Shown piece after piece: positions 1 to 11,133 of a DNA stretch of 64,000 nt. The notes beneath the pieces were generated by a model. The model was not told the origin of the DNA and did no database searches. It worked only from the letters and a program-made list of their open reading frames with translations. The stretch's first letter is position 1. Each line of letters starts with the position of its first letter. The translations under genes were made by a program, and so were the position numbers. The DNA comes from Nothopassalora personata (taxonomy: Eukaryota; Ascomycota; Dothideomycetes; Mycosphaerellales; Mycosphaerellaceae), in contig CM066287.1 of NCBI GenBank assembly GCA_033816765.1, positions 6,696,001 to 6,760,000 of the forward strand. The letters are read 5' to 3'.

Positions 1-899
1 GATAGCGACGCTAGTATTACTAACGTAGGGGTGCCTAATGTTTCTATAGCGCCTACACTTCTTAAGTAACTCGCCGGTAGTAATACTATTATACGTATCC
101 TGCTCGTCTACTATACTATTAGTAAGCGTATTGTAAGCGAAGAGCGTAACGAATACTTACTAGTTACGAAGTATAGGAGATAACGTATATACATCTTAAT
201 GTCTATACCTAGGCGCCTAGCTAGTAAGGACTTAGGGGTCTACGGCCCTAGTACGCTAAACTTACGCTTCGCTAGCGTATCTAGTGCGCCGAGCGCGCTA
301 GACATCTATGCTAGTAGTACTAGTAATAGTATTAGTAGTACTAATAGGCCCCCTATAAGGGCCTCCTAGCGGAGCTAGTCTTAGATAGCTTCCTCTAAAG
401 CTATAGTAGTACTAGCGGGTCGCTAGATAGTCGCTAGCGAGGAGCTAGTAGATCGCTAGTAGTACGGGTGTAGTACGCTACGAGAACGTAGTATAAGGGA
501 AAAGAAGGAAAAGGAGGGAGAGGGTACGCTTCTTAAACCCTCGAGTTAGTTAACCCGGTAACTATAACTTTATACCTACCTATACCCCGATAATAACACG
601 CACGAGACCCGTAGGCGGGTCGTATAGTAACGGAATCTACAAGAAGTAGATAGATTACTTATATAGAAACCTCCTAAAGCCGCGAGCTAAGGGTAGCTCG
701 TCCTAGAAGGGGAGGCAGTTATAAGGGTAGCCTATAGCTAACCCTTATATATAATGCGGCTATGCCCGGCTTAGTATGCCGTACGTAACGCGCATACGTA
801 CACTAGGAGACGCGTATAGCGTCTATAGAAGAAAGTAAGCTTTAGTTTATCTACGATTAGAAGATCGTAGGCGTGCTATATATTACGACATCCCCTTAT

Positions 900-1500
900 A
901 GCCTTACGGTCCTTATAGAGGAACACCGAAAACGGAAAGTCGAAAAATTTTCTACGACTACGACGAGTTTAAGACGAAACTCGATAATCTATACGGGATA
1001 CCGAACGAGGAGGTATACGCCGACCGACATATCCGATAACTTTAATAGACTACTTCTATAGCGCTATACGCCTTAGAATTCTAAGGATATACCGCCGACC
1101 TAGAATAGAATGACGTAGCATTATAATCGTAGTTCTACCTCGGGCTAAAGGACAACGTTAAAGCCGAACTATCCCGAAACGCTAGCGTTACAACGCTAGG
1201 GGCGATAATTAAGGTAGTAAAGGAGATTAACGAAAGGCTCTAGGATTTAAGGTACGACCGATTCGTATAACCTAGATACTAGGGACCCGCTACGGGCGGA
1301 AGAGGGGGCTTTAAGGCTAGAAGTTAGGACCCTAATAGTTACGAGGATCTAATAGAATTAGACGTAATAGAACGTAGGATAGGAAGGGGGCTAAAGAGTA
1401 AAGGTTCTACCTACTACGTATATAGCGAGTAAGGCTACTTTATAAGAAACTATAAGAAGAAGAATATAGTTAGCCGCGAGTTTAACGTAATAATTTGCGA
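900..1500 (+). pseudogene. Ty3/gypsy Gag relic, RIP-inactivated
   Basis: One frame (codons starting at 950, 953 and so on) runs through the whole stretch without indels and reads like a fungal Ty3/gypsy Gag core (retrotransposon gag family). Recognisable pieces are the FKTKLDNLYG segment near 968-997, the DLE-stop-ND segment near 1096, and FYLGLKDNVKAELSR near 1130-1180. In the same frame, codons at 1412, 1421, 1436 and 1451 have exactly the C-X2-C-X4-H-X4-C spacing of a Gag zinc knuckle, but all four encode Tyr. That is what TG to TA and CA to TA changes produce from Cys and His codons. The internal stops are TAG/TAA at places where Gln or Trp would fit. The ORF with an ATG at 873 lies in a different frame and is a shadow. 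Confidence 0.75.
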
Positions 1501-2279
1501 AGAGAATATATACCGGGTATACGAGAATTTCCTCTCGAAATCTACCTAGTAGAAACGACCTAATAATAAAGGCATTAAATAGCGGCTTCTTAATTTAATA
1601 GCCTAGCGAAGAAGAAGTTAATAACGCGAACGGACAAATAACTATCGGATACTACGACTTACGAGGGATAGCCGTCTAGCTACGAAAACGGAGATAGAAC
1701 CCCTATCCTACTAAGATCTGTCTCGAGGGCTAAAAAATCGGAGAGAGATAGGTCGTTAGGATCGAAGGAGGTGTTTTTAGCTATATAGGCTTCGTCCTCC
1801 TCGACCTTCCGGTTCGCCTACTCTCGTACCGCCTTATTACAACGAATACGCTAGCGAAGAGATTCGATCTTCGAGAGTAACTCTTTAACCTATTACTCGT
1901 CCTACTCGATCTTTTACGATAGATCTTTAACGGTCTTATCTAGGCGAAATAAGAAGGAGGTAACGTAAGGTTTGCCTAGGCGTATACACTTAATATAGAA
2001 CATAAGGAAGTAATCGGCGATTATAACGTAACTCGAACTAGTATAGAAGTAGTAATCGTACGGCTAAGAAAGGACAAGGGGATTAGAAAGAATCTGAGTA
2101 ACGCGGCGTTTTCTATTAATAGCTAGTCTAGAGGACATTACGATAGAATTGCGTCTACGAAAATTAGAGAAACATAGAGCTATTAGTAAGAGGAAACACG
2201 TAATCGCTAGGACATCGATCCTAGGGAGGGGGATAGTATTACGGTCCGGTACGATCGTGTACGTAGAGGAACTTTATTA

Positions 2280-2397
2280 GACGAGTAGACGAGTAGACGA
2301 GTAGTCGAGTAGACGAGTAGTCGAGTAGACGAGTAGTCGAGTAGACGAGTAGTCGAGTAGACAAGTAGGTAAGTAGACGAGTAGTTAAGTAGTCGAG
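2280..2397. repeat. 8-bp-period minisatellite
   Basis: About 15 copies of an 8-bp unit, gacgagta alternating with gtcgagta, so that a 16-bp higher-order unit is visible in the middle. The last copies drift (acaagtag, gtaagtag, gttaagta). It lies inside the RIP island, just downstream of a purine-rich run (2223-2233). Confidence 0.9.
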
Positions 2398-4509
2398 CAC
2401 GGTCTAATTAGTTACGCTAAGACATAGTACTATATAGATAACGCTTCTTTACGAGTAGATAGGAGCTTCGTGCTTAACTTATTTTAAGTATACTACTATA
2501 TACTATTTAGGACTACTACCTTTCTAACGAGAGAGAGACATCCCTATAAAGATCTAAGCCTAGTTAGGATAACGTACAGCGGTTCCTAATAACTAGTTAC
2601 TACTATAGTCTCGCTTAAGGACTCCTTCTTAATCTCTCTAATTTAACTCGTAGCTAGACTCGTACGCTCTTCCTTTACCTTCTTAACCGATACTTTACTA
2701 GCTAACGTACTTACTAGCTTATTACCTAAACCTTTCCCTATAAATACTAAATTCTACTATTAAGAGGGGGCTCTAAATCCCGTTAGCTACGGAGACAAAG
2801 AGAATTAAGGGCTACTAGCTATAAGATTAATACACTCTAGAGACTCGGCAATTAGAGTTATAATATATCGATACGGTAAGCTACGACTTACTAGACGCTT
2901 CTCGCTCTAGCTTACTATACTCGCTAAACGAGAAGTAGCCTAACTCGCTATAGTAGCCTAGCGAGTAATACCCTAATCCGCTAGACGTACTATAGTACTC
3001 GCTACTATACTCGCTCGCTAGTTCTTAAGTTTACGGTTACGTCGGTAGTCTACGTCCTTTATAAGTTTACTAAGACTAGCTAAGGACTCGTCGCTACTCG
3101 ACGAGTCCTCTACTACTCCTCGTCTATATAGATCATTTAAGGCTCCGCGACCTTAGTTAACCTAATACGTAACGTTAACTAGTACTTCTCGTCTATCCTT
3201 CGCGTTCTAAATACCCTTAGTATATAGTATTAATATATCCTTAAGATCTCGCTCTTATAGACTTAATTTACTTAGAAGAATAGGTGTATTATCTTTAGTA
3301 GCCTTTACGAAGAGGAAGGGCGGTATAGTATAAGGACGTATAAGCTATAGGCCTAGCTTATCCGCGCCTTCTTAAAAGACGAGGTTATAAAGCTAGGTTA
3401 TTGTATCTACTACTTTAGCTAAAGACGGCTCGTAGCGAGTCTATCGTCCGGTAATTTACTACGCGCTAAGGAGCTTATATAGCTAATACTTCTATATCTT
3501 AAGGTCCCTCTTACGTTTAATAGTAAACGGTACCTTATATAGCTTAACGGATATTATTTAGCTAGGTCCCCTAGGCGGTTAAGATAGCTTTTCGGCTTTA
3601 CCCTAGACTAATAAGATAGGAACACTTATACTACGAGCCTTAATAATACTAGTCCGTAGGCCCTAAGTAGCGCTTAATAACGGTTTATTTCTAGTATTAC
3701 TAAGCTAGCGAATATAAGTCTACTTATTATAAGCGAGTGCCTTATTAGCCTAACTATAGCTACTTACTACGAGTAATATATATAGACCGTATCTAGTAGT
3801 GCCGTTCGGTTTTAAAGGGGTCTCGGTACTAGGAATTAGTAATAAGGGTAAAGGTAAACTTATTACGGACTCGCTAGGCTCGATAAAGGCTAGGTTAGGT
3901 ATACTATATTTACTATATCTTAGTAGATAGCCGTAGACCTCGCTATAAACTAGAGAAGTCTTTACTAAGTTATATATATAAAGATCGTCCTAAGTTAGAG
4001 CTAATATAATATTAGAAGTAGTAGGAAAAGACTCGTAGGAAAAAGGACGTAGACTTATTACTATATAACCTATAATAGCTTACCGGCTTAAGCAAATAAG
4101 TCTATTATTCGTTCCGTTAGCTCTAATCCGTTAAGGCGAGTAGGTAGTATATACTTAGCGAGTCTCCCTCTACCTTAGAGATACTACGTAGTCTCGTTTC
4201 GTAGATACTAATAGGCGTAGATATATAATTTCTTAGGGCCTAGGCTAGGGCCGGCCTCGCTACCGTCTAGCGTTAATAGATAGCTAGTAGTAGTAAGCTT
4301 CTTATTAACCTACTCTAGCGTTAGAGGCGGTAAGTATATAGTAAGGTCTATAAGGTATTAGCTATAGGATTTATAGACTCGGTTAAGTAGTAGTAGTAGC
4401 GAGTCCGTACTTAAGCTATAGCGAGTCCTCCCTTAGCTGAGCTAGGACTCGTAGCTATAGTAGCGCTAGACTCGCTACTATAGACACCTCGGATTAATGT
4501 ACCGTACTA

Positions 4510-4824
4510 ATCGACTCGCTCCTTCTACTAGCGAAGCTCCTCGTCCTTAGGATTAAGTAGATACCTATGTAGTCGTACTTCTTTTAACTCTAGGTAGTTA
4601 TATAGAATATCCGGTATACCGTTTATATACGATTCTAGGTTATAACAATAGATACGATAGCGGTTCTACTCGTTAACGAACGATAATATAATACTTCGAA
4701 GGATTAGAATATAGATAGTAGTAAATACTATCCTATCTACGGCTAGTGCTTCCTTAAAGAGTCCTATTATAATATACTAATTAAAGAGGTCTCTCTAGCG
4801 ATTAAATATAGCCTTAGTACCCTC
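4510..4824 (-). pseudogene. Decayed transposon protein, integrase-core-like
   Basis: Reading the - strand from 4824, one frame continues for about 100 codons. It is interrupted only by TAG at places where Trp or Gln would fit, and shows protein-like segments such as IGLFKEALAVDRIVF, FVNE-stop-NRYRI and NPKDEELR. From memory this resembles the C-terminal part of the fungal integrase-core transposon proteins, where a conserved Trp-Asn-X-His-X-Ile segment occurs. This is pattern recall, not an alignment. Orientation is opposite to the Gag relic, so it probably belongs to a second element. Confidence 0.35.
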
Positions 4825-5875
4825 GCCCTACTAGTGTTCGATAGTTTAATTACCCTTACTTAAGGTATACTAGAAGGCCTTATCGAACGTAAGTAGATTA
4901 CTAGCGAGTCGCTCTCGGACTCGTAGATAAGTATCGGCTAGTATAGGCGTCTTAACGCTCTAATTAGATCGTACGCAATTTAGTACCCTACTACTGTAAT
5001 ATATTACTATAATATATTAAGTAAGTATAGAGAACTTCGTCTTCGCTATAGGCCCTATATAGTACTAGATAACCCGCCGAGAGTAGATATTAATATAAGC
5101 GTAGATCTATATCTTAAAGCGCTCGTATTTTAGAAAGGTATCGATTAACTAGACGTTATTAGGACCTTCTACTTTTAGCCTCGTATACCGCGGTATTTTA
5201 GGGTCTTATATTATAGGATTATAAGAGATAAAAGGGATAGGGTTAATCGTACGAGCGAGTATCCTAATACGGTCGCTAATAAAGTTAGCGAGTCTAGTCT
5301 ACGAGTCTATAGATACCGAGTCTATCCTACCGTCTAATAATATAATAACTCTTACGTAGCTCTCTTACTAGCTTACGATAGCCCTAGTCTTACTAATAGC
5401 TACTACTTATAACTTCCTAAAGGACTCGCTATATCTTAGGCTCTATAGCTAGAGCTTATTCTTTACTAAGACTACGCTTTAATCTAATACCTCTTCGTAG
5501 CTCTTAATACTAGCGAAGGGTAAGGTCGAATCTATCGAGGCGGAGGATAGTATAAGACTCGCTATCGTCGAGGCTATATTTCTAGAATAGTTCCTTGACT
5601 CGCTAGCGTAGCTTAGGCTAGCGAGCCTAATTATAAGCCTAATTATCCTCACGAGTCCCTCGCTACTCTACGAGTCGCTAGCGAAGGGTCCGTTCGCTAA
5701 TTCGAATACCGTAGAGATTAAAGAGGTTATCTTAAATAGCTGCCTATATAAATCTAGTAGTAGTCTATAGCTCGATATCGATATAAAAGAACTCTAGATT
5801 AATTGCTAGACGTAGTATTATATATAGCGAGTGTGCTAATAGATAAATAGCGAGTCTATAATAAGGATAGAGGAT

Positions 5876-7001
5876 TGCGAATTTTCAATACGGGTATTTG
5901 CCGGGTTTGTAAGCCTAGGCCACTGCCTATTCACGAGCTGCCAAGAAGATAACATGTTACATGATCGGACTGCGTCGCCGAAGAGCAACCGTGAGACTTC
6001 GTTAACAACAACAACCTTGCTATGCATCTGACCCCATCCCAAAGTGTTTGGCAGCTTCGAAGTGTTGAACCGAACGTATCACATGAACACGACCCTCCAT
6101 TTGTACCATGATCATGGTCCTCCAATCGCCCCTGTCTCGAACTCCGCCTCCACGATCTAACTGCGTCTTGCTATGTCCAGAGACGAAAGCCTATCAAGCG
6201 GACTGTGTTGGAGCAGCAACGGGCTGCAAAATGCTACGCTCTGAGCTGCGGACATGTATCATCGCGCTCAATATTCCTGGCTGCCATGCCTCAAGACAGC
6301 TATGTTCGCCATGACAAACTTCTCTATGTCCAGGTCCCCGAAATGCATTATGGAATGCCTTGGTTAAGACGGCTATGAAGCATGCGAGACACATCCAGCT
6401 ATTCCACAGTCGTTATGAGATGAAGAGAATATAATATGCAGCGGTTTGCCATGCAGTGGTGCTGCGCGTACAGCCATCGGCTCAGACGGATACAACCTCG
6501 TGGATCCACTGTGCACGGAGAGGTATGCGCTCGGTCTGATGCATTGTTTGCTCCAGTCGCATCTACTGTCTGTCCAGTCTGTCCACAATGTTGTTGGCAG
6601 ACTATGAAACTTCAGGCAGGAGGCATGCTTGATGCTGAATCGCCATTGTCGACACTGCCACAAGACGTCATGGACTCGTTATACACAGGCTGGTAGAAGC
6701 TGAGGGGACGACATGAACACGATGCAGCTTGCCTCCTACTCATTCGAACCTTACTGGAACAACTATCTAAGGCGCTTGGGGGCACACGGCATCGAGTCTT
6801 AGCACTGAGTTCACCTGTTCTGTCCTGTCATGACTGGTGTCTTGCACTGTTAGCGTGGGCTATCGAATCTGTGCTACCAGTGCGTCATTTGTAAGTGAGT
6901 GCAAGTGCCGAGCTGTGGCTGTCCCACCGCAGGAAGTTCTGTCACATGTCGGAGCATATATAAGACTGTGCTCCACACTCTCATCATGACCCTACACCGT
7001 T
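5876..7001. other. Flank of the RIP island, no gene recognised
   Basis: Base composition is normal from about 5885. Short ORFs exist on both strands (for example 6436-6696, +), but none has a recognisable domain, signal peptide or splice structure. Nothing supported was found apart from a TATA-like box at 6957-6964. Confidence 0.6.
6957..6964 (+). promoter_or_regulatory. TATA-like box upstream of 7002 gene
   Basis: TATATAAG lies 38 bases upstream of the ATG at 7002, a plausible core-promoter position. It suggests that the broken gene downstream was once transcribed from here. Confidence 0.4.
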
Positions 7002-7604
7002 ATGGATCCTAAGACCGACCTCATAGCCGCACCTTCACAAGCAGTAGTGTCTGTCTCTAAGGCGACTCCAAGCATTGATTGGAGCAAGTACCCAGTCATG
7101 CGCCTCGCCCACCACTTCCTTCATGAAGACTACCCTAACTTCTCCATTCAAGAGCGCATGAACATCATCAACGCTGTTCTCTCTACAGAGCTCATCGAGT
7201 GCAGGTTCGAGAGTGGCATCGCCAACAAACAGTAAGTACGAGCCATGATCCACAGTCCATCATCTCCTAACCCGCGAGGCCGCAGCTTCGAGAAGATCGC
7301 CACCCACTAGCGCGAGCGTAACAGTTCAAAGAACAAAGCCTCGTGGTTACGACATGATCAAGCGGTCGAATGTCGGCGAAGGGGCGAACGCTTCAAGCAG
7401 CTTCGGGAGAAGATTCACGAGGGGGCAGTAGAGATGGGACACGTTTTCATGCCTGTGTACAACTCGAATGATGTTGTCGACGCCGTAGCTGTATACGGCA
7501 TTCTAGTTGCGATCAAGACCAGGGAGATCGTGTAAGACGAGTCTTCGTCTAAGGAGGAGGCTGAGCGGAAGAAGAAGAAGAAGGTAAAGAAGGCGGTTCG
7601 TTGA
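7002..7604 (+). pseudogene. Unknown gene broken by two nonsense codons
   Basis: The frame starts at ATG 7002 (MDPKTDLIAAPSQ). A good intron (GTAAGT at 7232, CTAAC branch-like site, AG ending at 7285) joins it in frame to a second exon. That exon stays in one frame to TGA at 7602-7604, except for TAG at 7308-7310 and TAA at 7533-7535. Between and after these stops the codons look coding and end in a lysine-rich tail. TAG fits a former Trp codon (TGG) and TAA a former Gln codon (CAA). Both are the C-to-T type that RIP makes, and the RIP island ends only about 1.1 kb upstream. I do not recognise the protein family. Alternatively the real product could be an 84-residue protein ending at the first stop. 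Confidence 0.55.
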
Positions 7605-8005
7605 TGGGGGCATACAAATTACTTGCGAATACTGTGGTGATGGATCGGTAGATCGTGATGAGCACCGCGCTGGGGTATCAAACAAGCTTACAAAGAAGCA
7701 TCAGACACCTGTTGGTGGCTGACAGGTTGCATATCGCGGACGCAGTCCTTTCTCGCTCTGCAGCTACCCTAGCTTATGCCAATGGTCCTGCATTATCGCT
7801 TGCTGGACAGCCATGTCTCAGCTGAGTAGCTCTATACCATGCAGCTGCATCTACAGCCAAAACATAGTGGCTGGCTACCCTATGTAGCACCACGAGACAC
7901 TTGCGCCGTAGGCGAGCAGTCACGCCCTACAAGAAGTTGCCCGTCGCTCCTATGATGATCGCGACATCTTGTCATTCCATTGAAAGGATCGACAGCACAG
8001 CCAAC
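7605..8005. other. Intergenic, nothing recognised
   Basis: About 400 bases between the broken gene and the secreted NTF2-like gene. No additional gene is visible. It presumably carries the promoter of the downstream gene. Confidence 0.5.
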
Positions 8006-8661
8006 ATGAAGTTCTCGTTCTCCCTCAGCCTGCTTTTCTTTAGCGTTGTGTCAGTTGCTGCGTCACCGTCAATTAGATGCCTTTCAGATAGCGATGCCGA
8101 TAACTTCGTTAAAGCATATCAGGGCATGCTCGCCAAAGTCGAGGGGTACGTCTCCCACACTCGATCATTCTCTTAACGCCGTTACTGAAAGAGTCCAAGC
8201 TGGCAAGACATAGCCCACGAATACCTCCGCCCCGATATCATCTCAACCTCCGACAGCGATGCCTTCGAGAACCAGATTCCGGTAAGCTCTCCTCGCCTTA
8301 CCTGCGTCATGGTGCTCAGACCTTTCAGCTCAATACAACCTCCTACAACGGTCTCGACGCCTGGATCACGAAGCTCGAAGGCCAAATGGGCGTCCTTTTC
8401 GAGACTCTCGTTCTCACCCACAATTGCGATACCATCACTTGGTACCAAGTCTTCAATCAAGGTGGTGCAGAGCCTGTACGAGCAATCAGTATCTGGTTCG
8501 TCGACACGAGTGTGATGAAGATCTACAAGCACTTTTGGGAGCATAATTCGGGGCTCACGGCGTGGCTGCAGGGATACGTCTGTAGCAACTACAGTGTTAC
8601 GGTGGGTCAGGGTCTGCCAGAAAGGGAGAGGGCGAATTGCAAGGGGTTGCAACCGCTGTAG
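8006..8661 (+). CDS. Secreted NTF2/SnoaL-like domain protein
   Basis: Proposed exons are 8006-8145, 8200-8281 and 8329-8661, giving 184 residues. Residues 1-19 (MKFSFSLSLLFFSVVSVAA) form a clear signal peptide, so the mature protein is probably secreted. The mature part begins with CLSDSDADNFVKAY and continues with a WQDIAHEYL segment and ITWYQVFNQGG. This order is typical of the fungal secreted NTF2-like (SnoaL-fold) proteins, a cone-shaped fold with no fixed function. Intron 1 (54 bp) and intron 2 (47 bp) both restore frame; for intron 2 an AG at 8319 would also keep frame but would make the intron only 38 bp. It lies next to the RIP island, a setting where fungal effectors are often found. 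Whether it is an effector cannot be told from sequence. Confidence 0.7.
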
Positions 8662-8753
8662 AGATATTGCCTGCCTTTGGAGTCCGGGCGAGCAGAGGGA
8701 AGGACTGTGCTAGAACTTCATATCTAGCACTCTCACGGGCTGTCAGCCATGCA

Positions 8754-10648
8754 TTACCACTCCTTCAAAGCCTCCATATCCTCAGCGCTCCCTTTCCCAA
8801 CAGGATGAGTTCTCTCAACCTCCAGTATCATCTCTCTATACTTCTCGCTCCTGGGTGCGATCCGGGCGTCGAACGGGGTGGGGTGGCTAACAAAGCCGTG
8901 CTCGAAGGTAAGATGCGGTGTGTACACATTACCCTTATCATCAACCGGCTTGTCGATGTTGAATGCGGCAAGGGTGCGTGCGAGCGTAAGGAACAGATTC
9001 GAATTGGCGAGTAGCTGGCCTGGGCAAACTCGACGACCGAAACCGAAGATAAATGTCCGTGGGTCGAGCTCTGGGTTCGGGCCTAGGAAGCGGTCCGGGT
9101 TGAAGGTCTCTGGATTGCAGTATGTCTCTGAGTTATGGGCGAAGAGCCTGTGATATGTCAGCATCCCCGCCATGGGTGAAGATTGGCAGCGATGACTAGC
9201 CAGATGTTAGGGATCACCACAGCATCCTTCGGGATGGAGTATCCCTCGAGCTCGCAGTCTTCCGTTGTGGCATGCGGTAGGCCCTCTGGAACCACAGTGT
9301 GGAATCGAAGGACTTCACTGATGACAGCGTCTGTGTACGGCAGACATCCACGATCCTCCAGAACTGGCAAACGATCTCGGCCAACGATCTGATCAATTTC
9401 ATCTTGAGCTCGTCGCTGGACTTCGGGATTGTGCATCATGAGGGAGAAGAATGTCATTATCGATGCCACAGTCTGTCATTGTTAGGTCACTTCCTAGTTT
9501 GGGTGTGCAAGAAGCTTACAGTATCAGCGCCGCCTCCATAGAGCCCGTTGGCGGCCCACTTGGCGACGTGTGCATCTTCTCCTGTTAAATTGCCTCCAGC
9601 TTGGTCATGTAGACGGGAGACGAAGGATGACTCGTGGGTGCCTTTTGCCATTTCTTGCTTGACGAATTCCCACGGCTTCTCACAGAAGTCTTTCATGGTG
9701 GTTCGAATATCGAGTGCGACTCGCTTGAAGTGAGTTCCTGGAAACCAGTCCGGCAAATTCCGCACTATCAGACAGTTAGTAGAGGCATGGAAGGTAGTGC
9801 TCGTGGTTCGAACACGCTGGAATTGCGTCAACCAGCCATGCTCCTGGTTGCCCAGCTACTATAGCGTCCGCAATGGCTTTTTCTACTATTGAGATGATAG
9901 CATCCGTGCCTTCAATGTTAATGGTGTAACTATAGATGCTCTTGAGCATGATTCCGGCAGCTTCGCTGTTTCCACCCAGCTTGTCAGCCGCGATCCACAT
10001 TTCGTCCTACTCTTTCGCAGGCCTTACCTCTTTATGTGATCCAGAAAACGAGCAGGGTTGGTCAGTATACGATACAGAAATCGCCTCGTCTCAATGTCTT
10101 GAATGTCACTATACTTTGCGAGCGCGGCTTGCGTGCCAAGAAGAGCATGAATCTGCTTGCGAAGCGCGCGCAGGCGTCGATCATAGCCGATAAAGCCCAT
10201 GTTGTCGCCCCAGCCGCACCTGCAAATGATCAGTCGGTAAGTTCCGTATGTATTACCATGGCAGTGATGTTACATCTCTGTCATAAAGAACGGCCGTGGC
10301 CTTCCCGACACTACAACTGCTCGCTTCTCCAGAAACTCTGATGCTAATTGCAGATCATGTATGAGGATAATCGTGGTTCCAAAGGCAGTAAGAGATGTAA
10401 TGGGTCCTTCAAGATAGTCAGAGGTGACTTTACGCTCGTAATTTAGTTGGCCACACACCGTATAGCTCGTGCTGCTTAGCATAGTGCTCCCAATTCCGCC
10501 CACCCTTTGGTGGCATGTCGAGGTAATTGCCGACAATGGGCAGTCGTCTCGGTCCTGGCGGTAGGTTTCGCGGCGACTTTCTACATGCGATAAGTATTGC
10601 GGCTAGTAGCAGGCATAGCCAGCCAGCCAGAAAGGGGAGAGCAATCAT
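8754..10648 (-). CDS. Cytochrome P450 monooxygenase, possibly broken
   Basis: Exons read on the - strand are 10648-10459, 10406-10274, 10219-10028, 9965-9816, 9764-9520, 9472-9201 and 9147-8754. The product has an N-terminal membrane anchor (IALPFLAGWLCLLLAAILIA), the proline hinge LPPGPRRLPIVG, an I-helix GGGADTT, the ExxR motif EVLR, the PERF-like segment FNPDRFLG and the haem-binding loop FGFGRRVCPG with its cysteine ligand. It resembles the fungal P450s annotated as O-methylsterigmatocystin oxidoreductase-like. There are two oddities. The intron at 9765-9815 has good borders, but exons 4 and 5 do not meet in frame (exon 4 leaves two bases, exon 5 needs one). The intron at 9148-9200 keeps the conserved Trp-Leu-Phe order only if its donor is GC. 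The gene may therefore be a recent pseudogene. An alternative start lies at 10699. Confidence 0.7.
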
Positions 10649-11133
10649 GGCGGCGGTTGAGCAATTGCGTTCCGATCCACCAGAGGAGTGTTGACTCATG
10701 AATAAGAAGAGCCTCAGAAGGATTGAAGCTGGGAAGGAGTGAGTATATGTGTGAAATGTGCAGCCCCGGGCAATACCTAATACAAAGGATTCTGGCTGTA
10801 CTACCCCGAAGTCAGGGCACTGCAAATACTGCGTGTGCTCGTCATTACTGGGTCGCATATCCGATTAGGGTACACTTTGCACATGGCACCCATCCTGAGC
10901 ACGAACATACAGCCTACCATTGGCAGCAAGTTCGGGGTGCGAAGACGAAGCACTATCTTGCAGTGTAGCACAGGCTGCACGACTCCGCACGGACATACAT
11001 ATCGATATGGCGATTGCCGAAGACGCTTCCGTCTCCTGCTATAGCGACATCCCGATTGCTGCCCGAGGGATTGAAAATGTCGGAAACCATTCGCCTAGCG
11101 GCGAAAGCACGTTCATGTGTTATCTTCAGCTGT
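10649..11133. other. Intergenic, nothing recognised
   Basis: Between the 5' end of the P450 and the 3' end of the Dabb gene, both on the - strand. No supported gene; several overlapping short ORFs on the + strand lack any family signal. Confidence 0.5.

Larger units (their letters stand above)
1..5875. mobile_element. RIP-mutated transposon island
   Basis: The whole stretch is nearly free of CpA and TpG and rich in TpA, while CpG and CpT are kept. By hand count, 1381-1500 has one CA/TG dinucleotide, against 23 in 6001-6120 just outside. This is the product of repeat-induced point mutation, the fungal defence that turns CpA into TpA in duplicated DNA. Every frame is filled with TAG and TAA, so no ORF here is functional. 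The composition changes abruptly around 5860-5885. Inside I can recognise a Gag relic on the + strand, a minisatellite, and a decayed transposon frame on the - strand, so more than one element seems to be present. I could not find paired LTRs. Confidence 0.85.

Noticed and set aside
873..1061. ATG-initiated ORF in the RIP island
   Set aside because: It is in a different frame from the Gag relic and has no protein-like features.
2280..2397. CRISPR-like array
   Set aside because: Units are 8 bp with no spacers; a minisatellite in a fungal genome.
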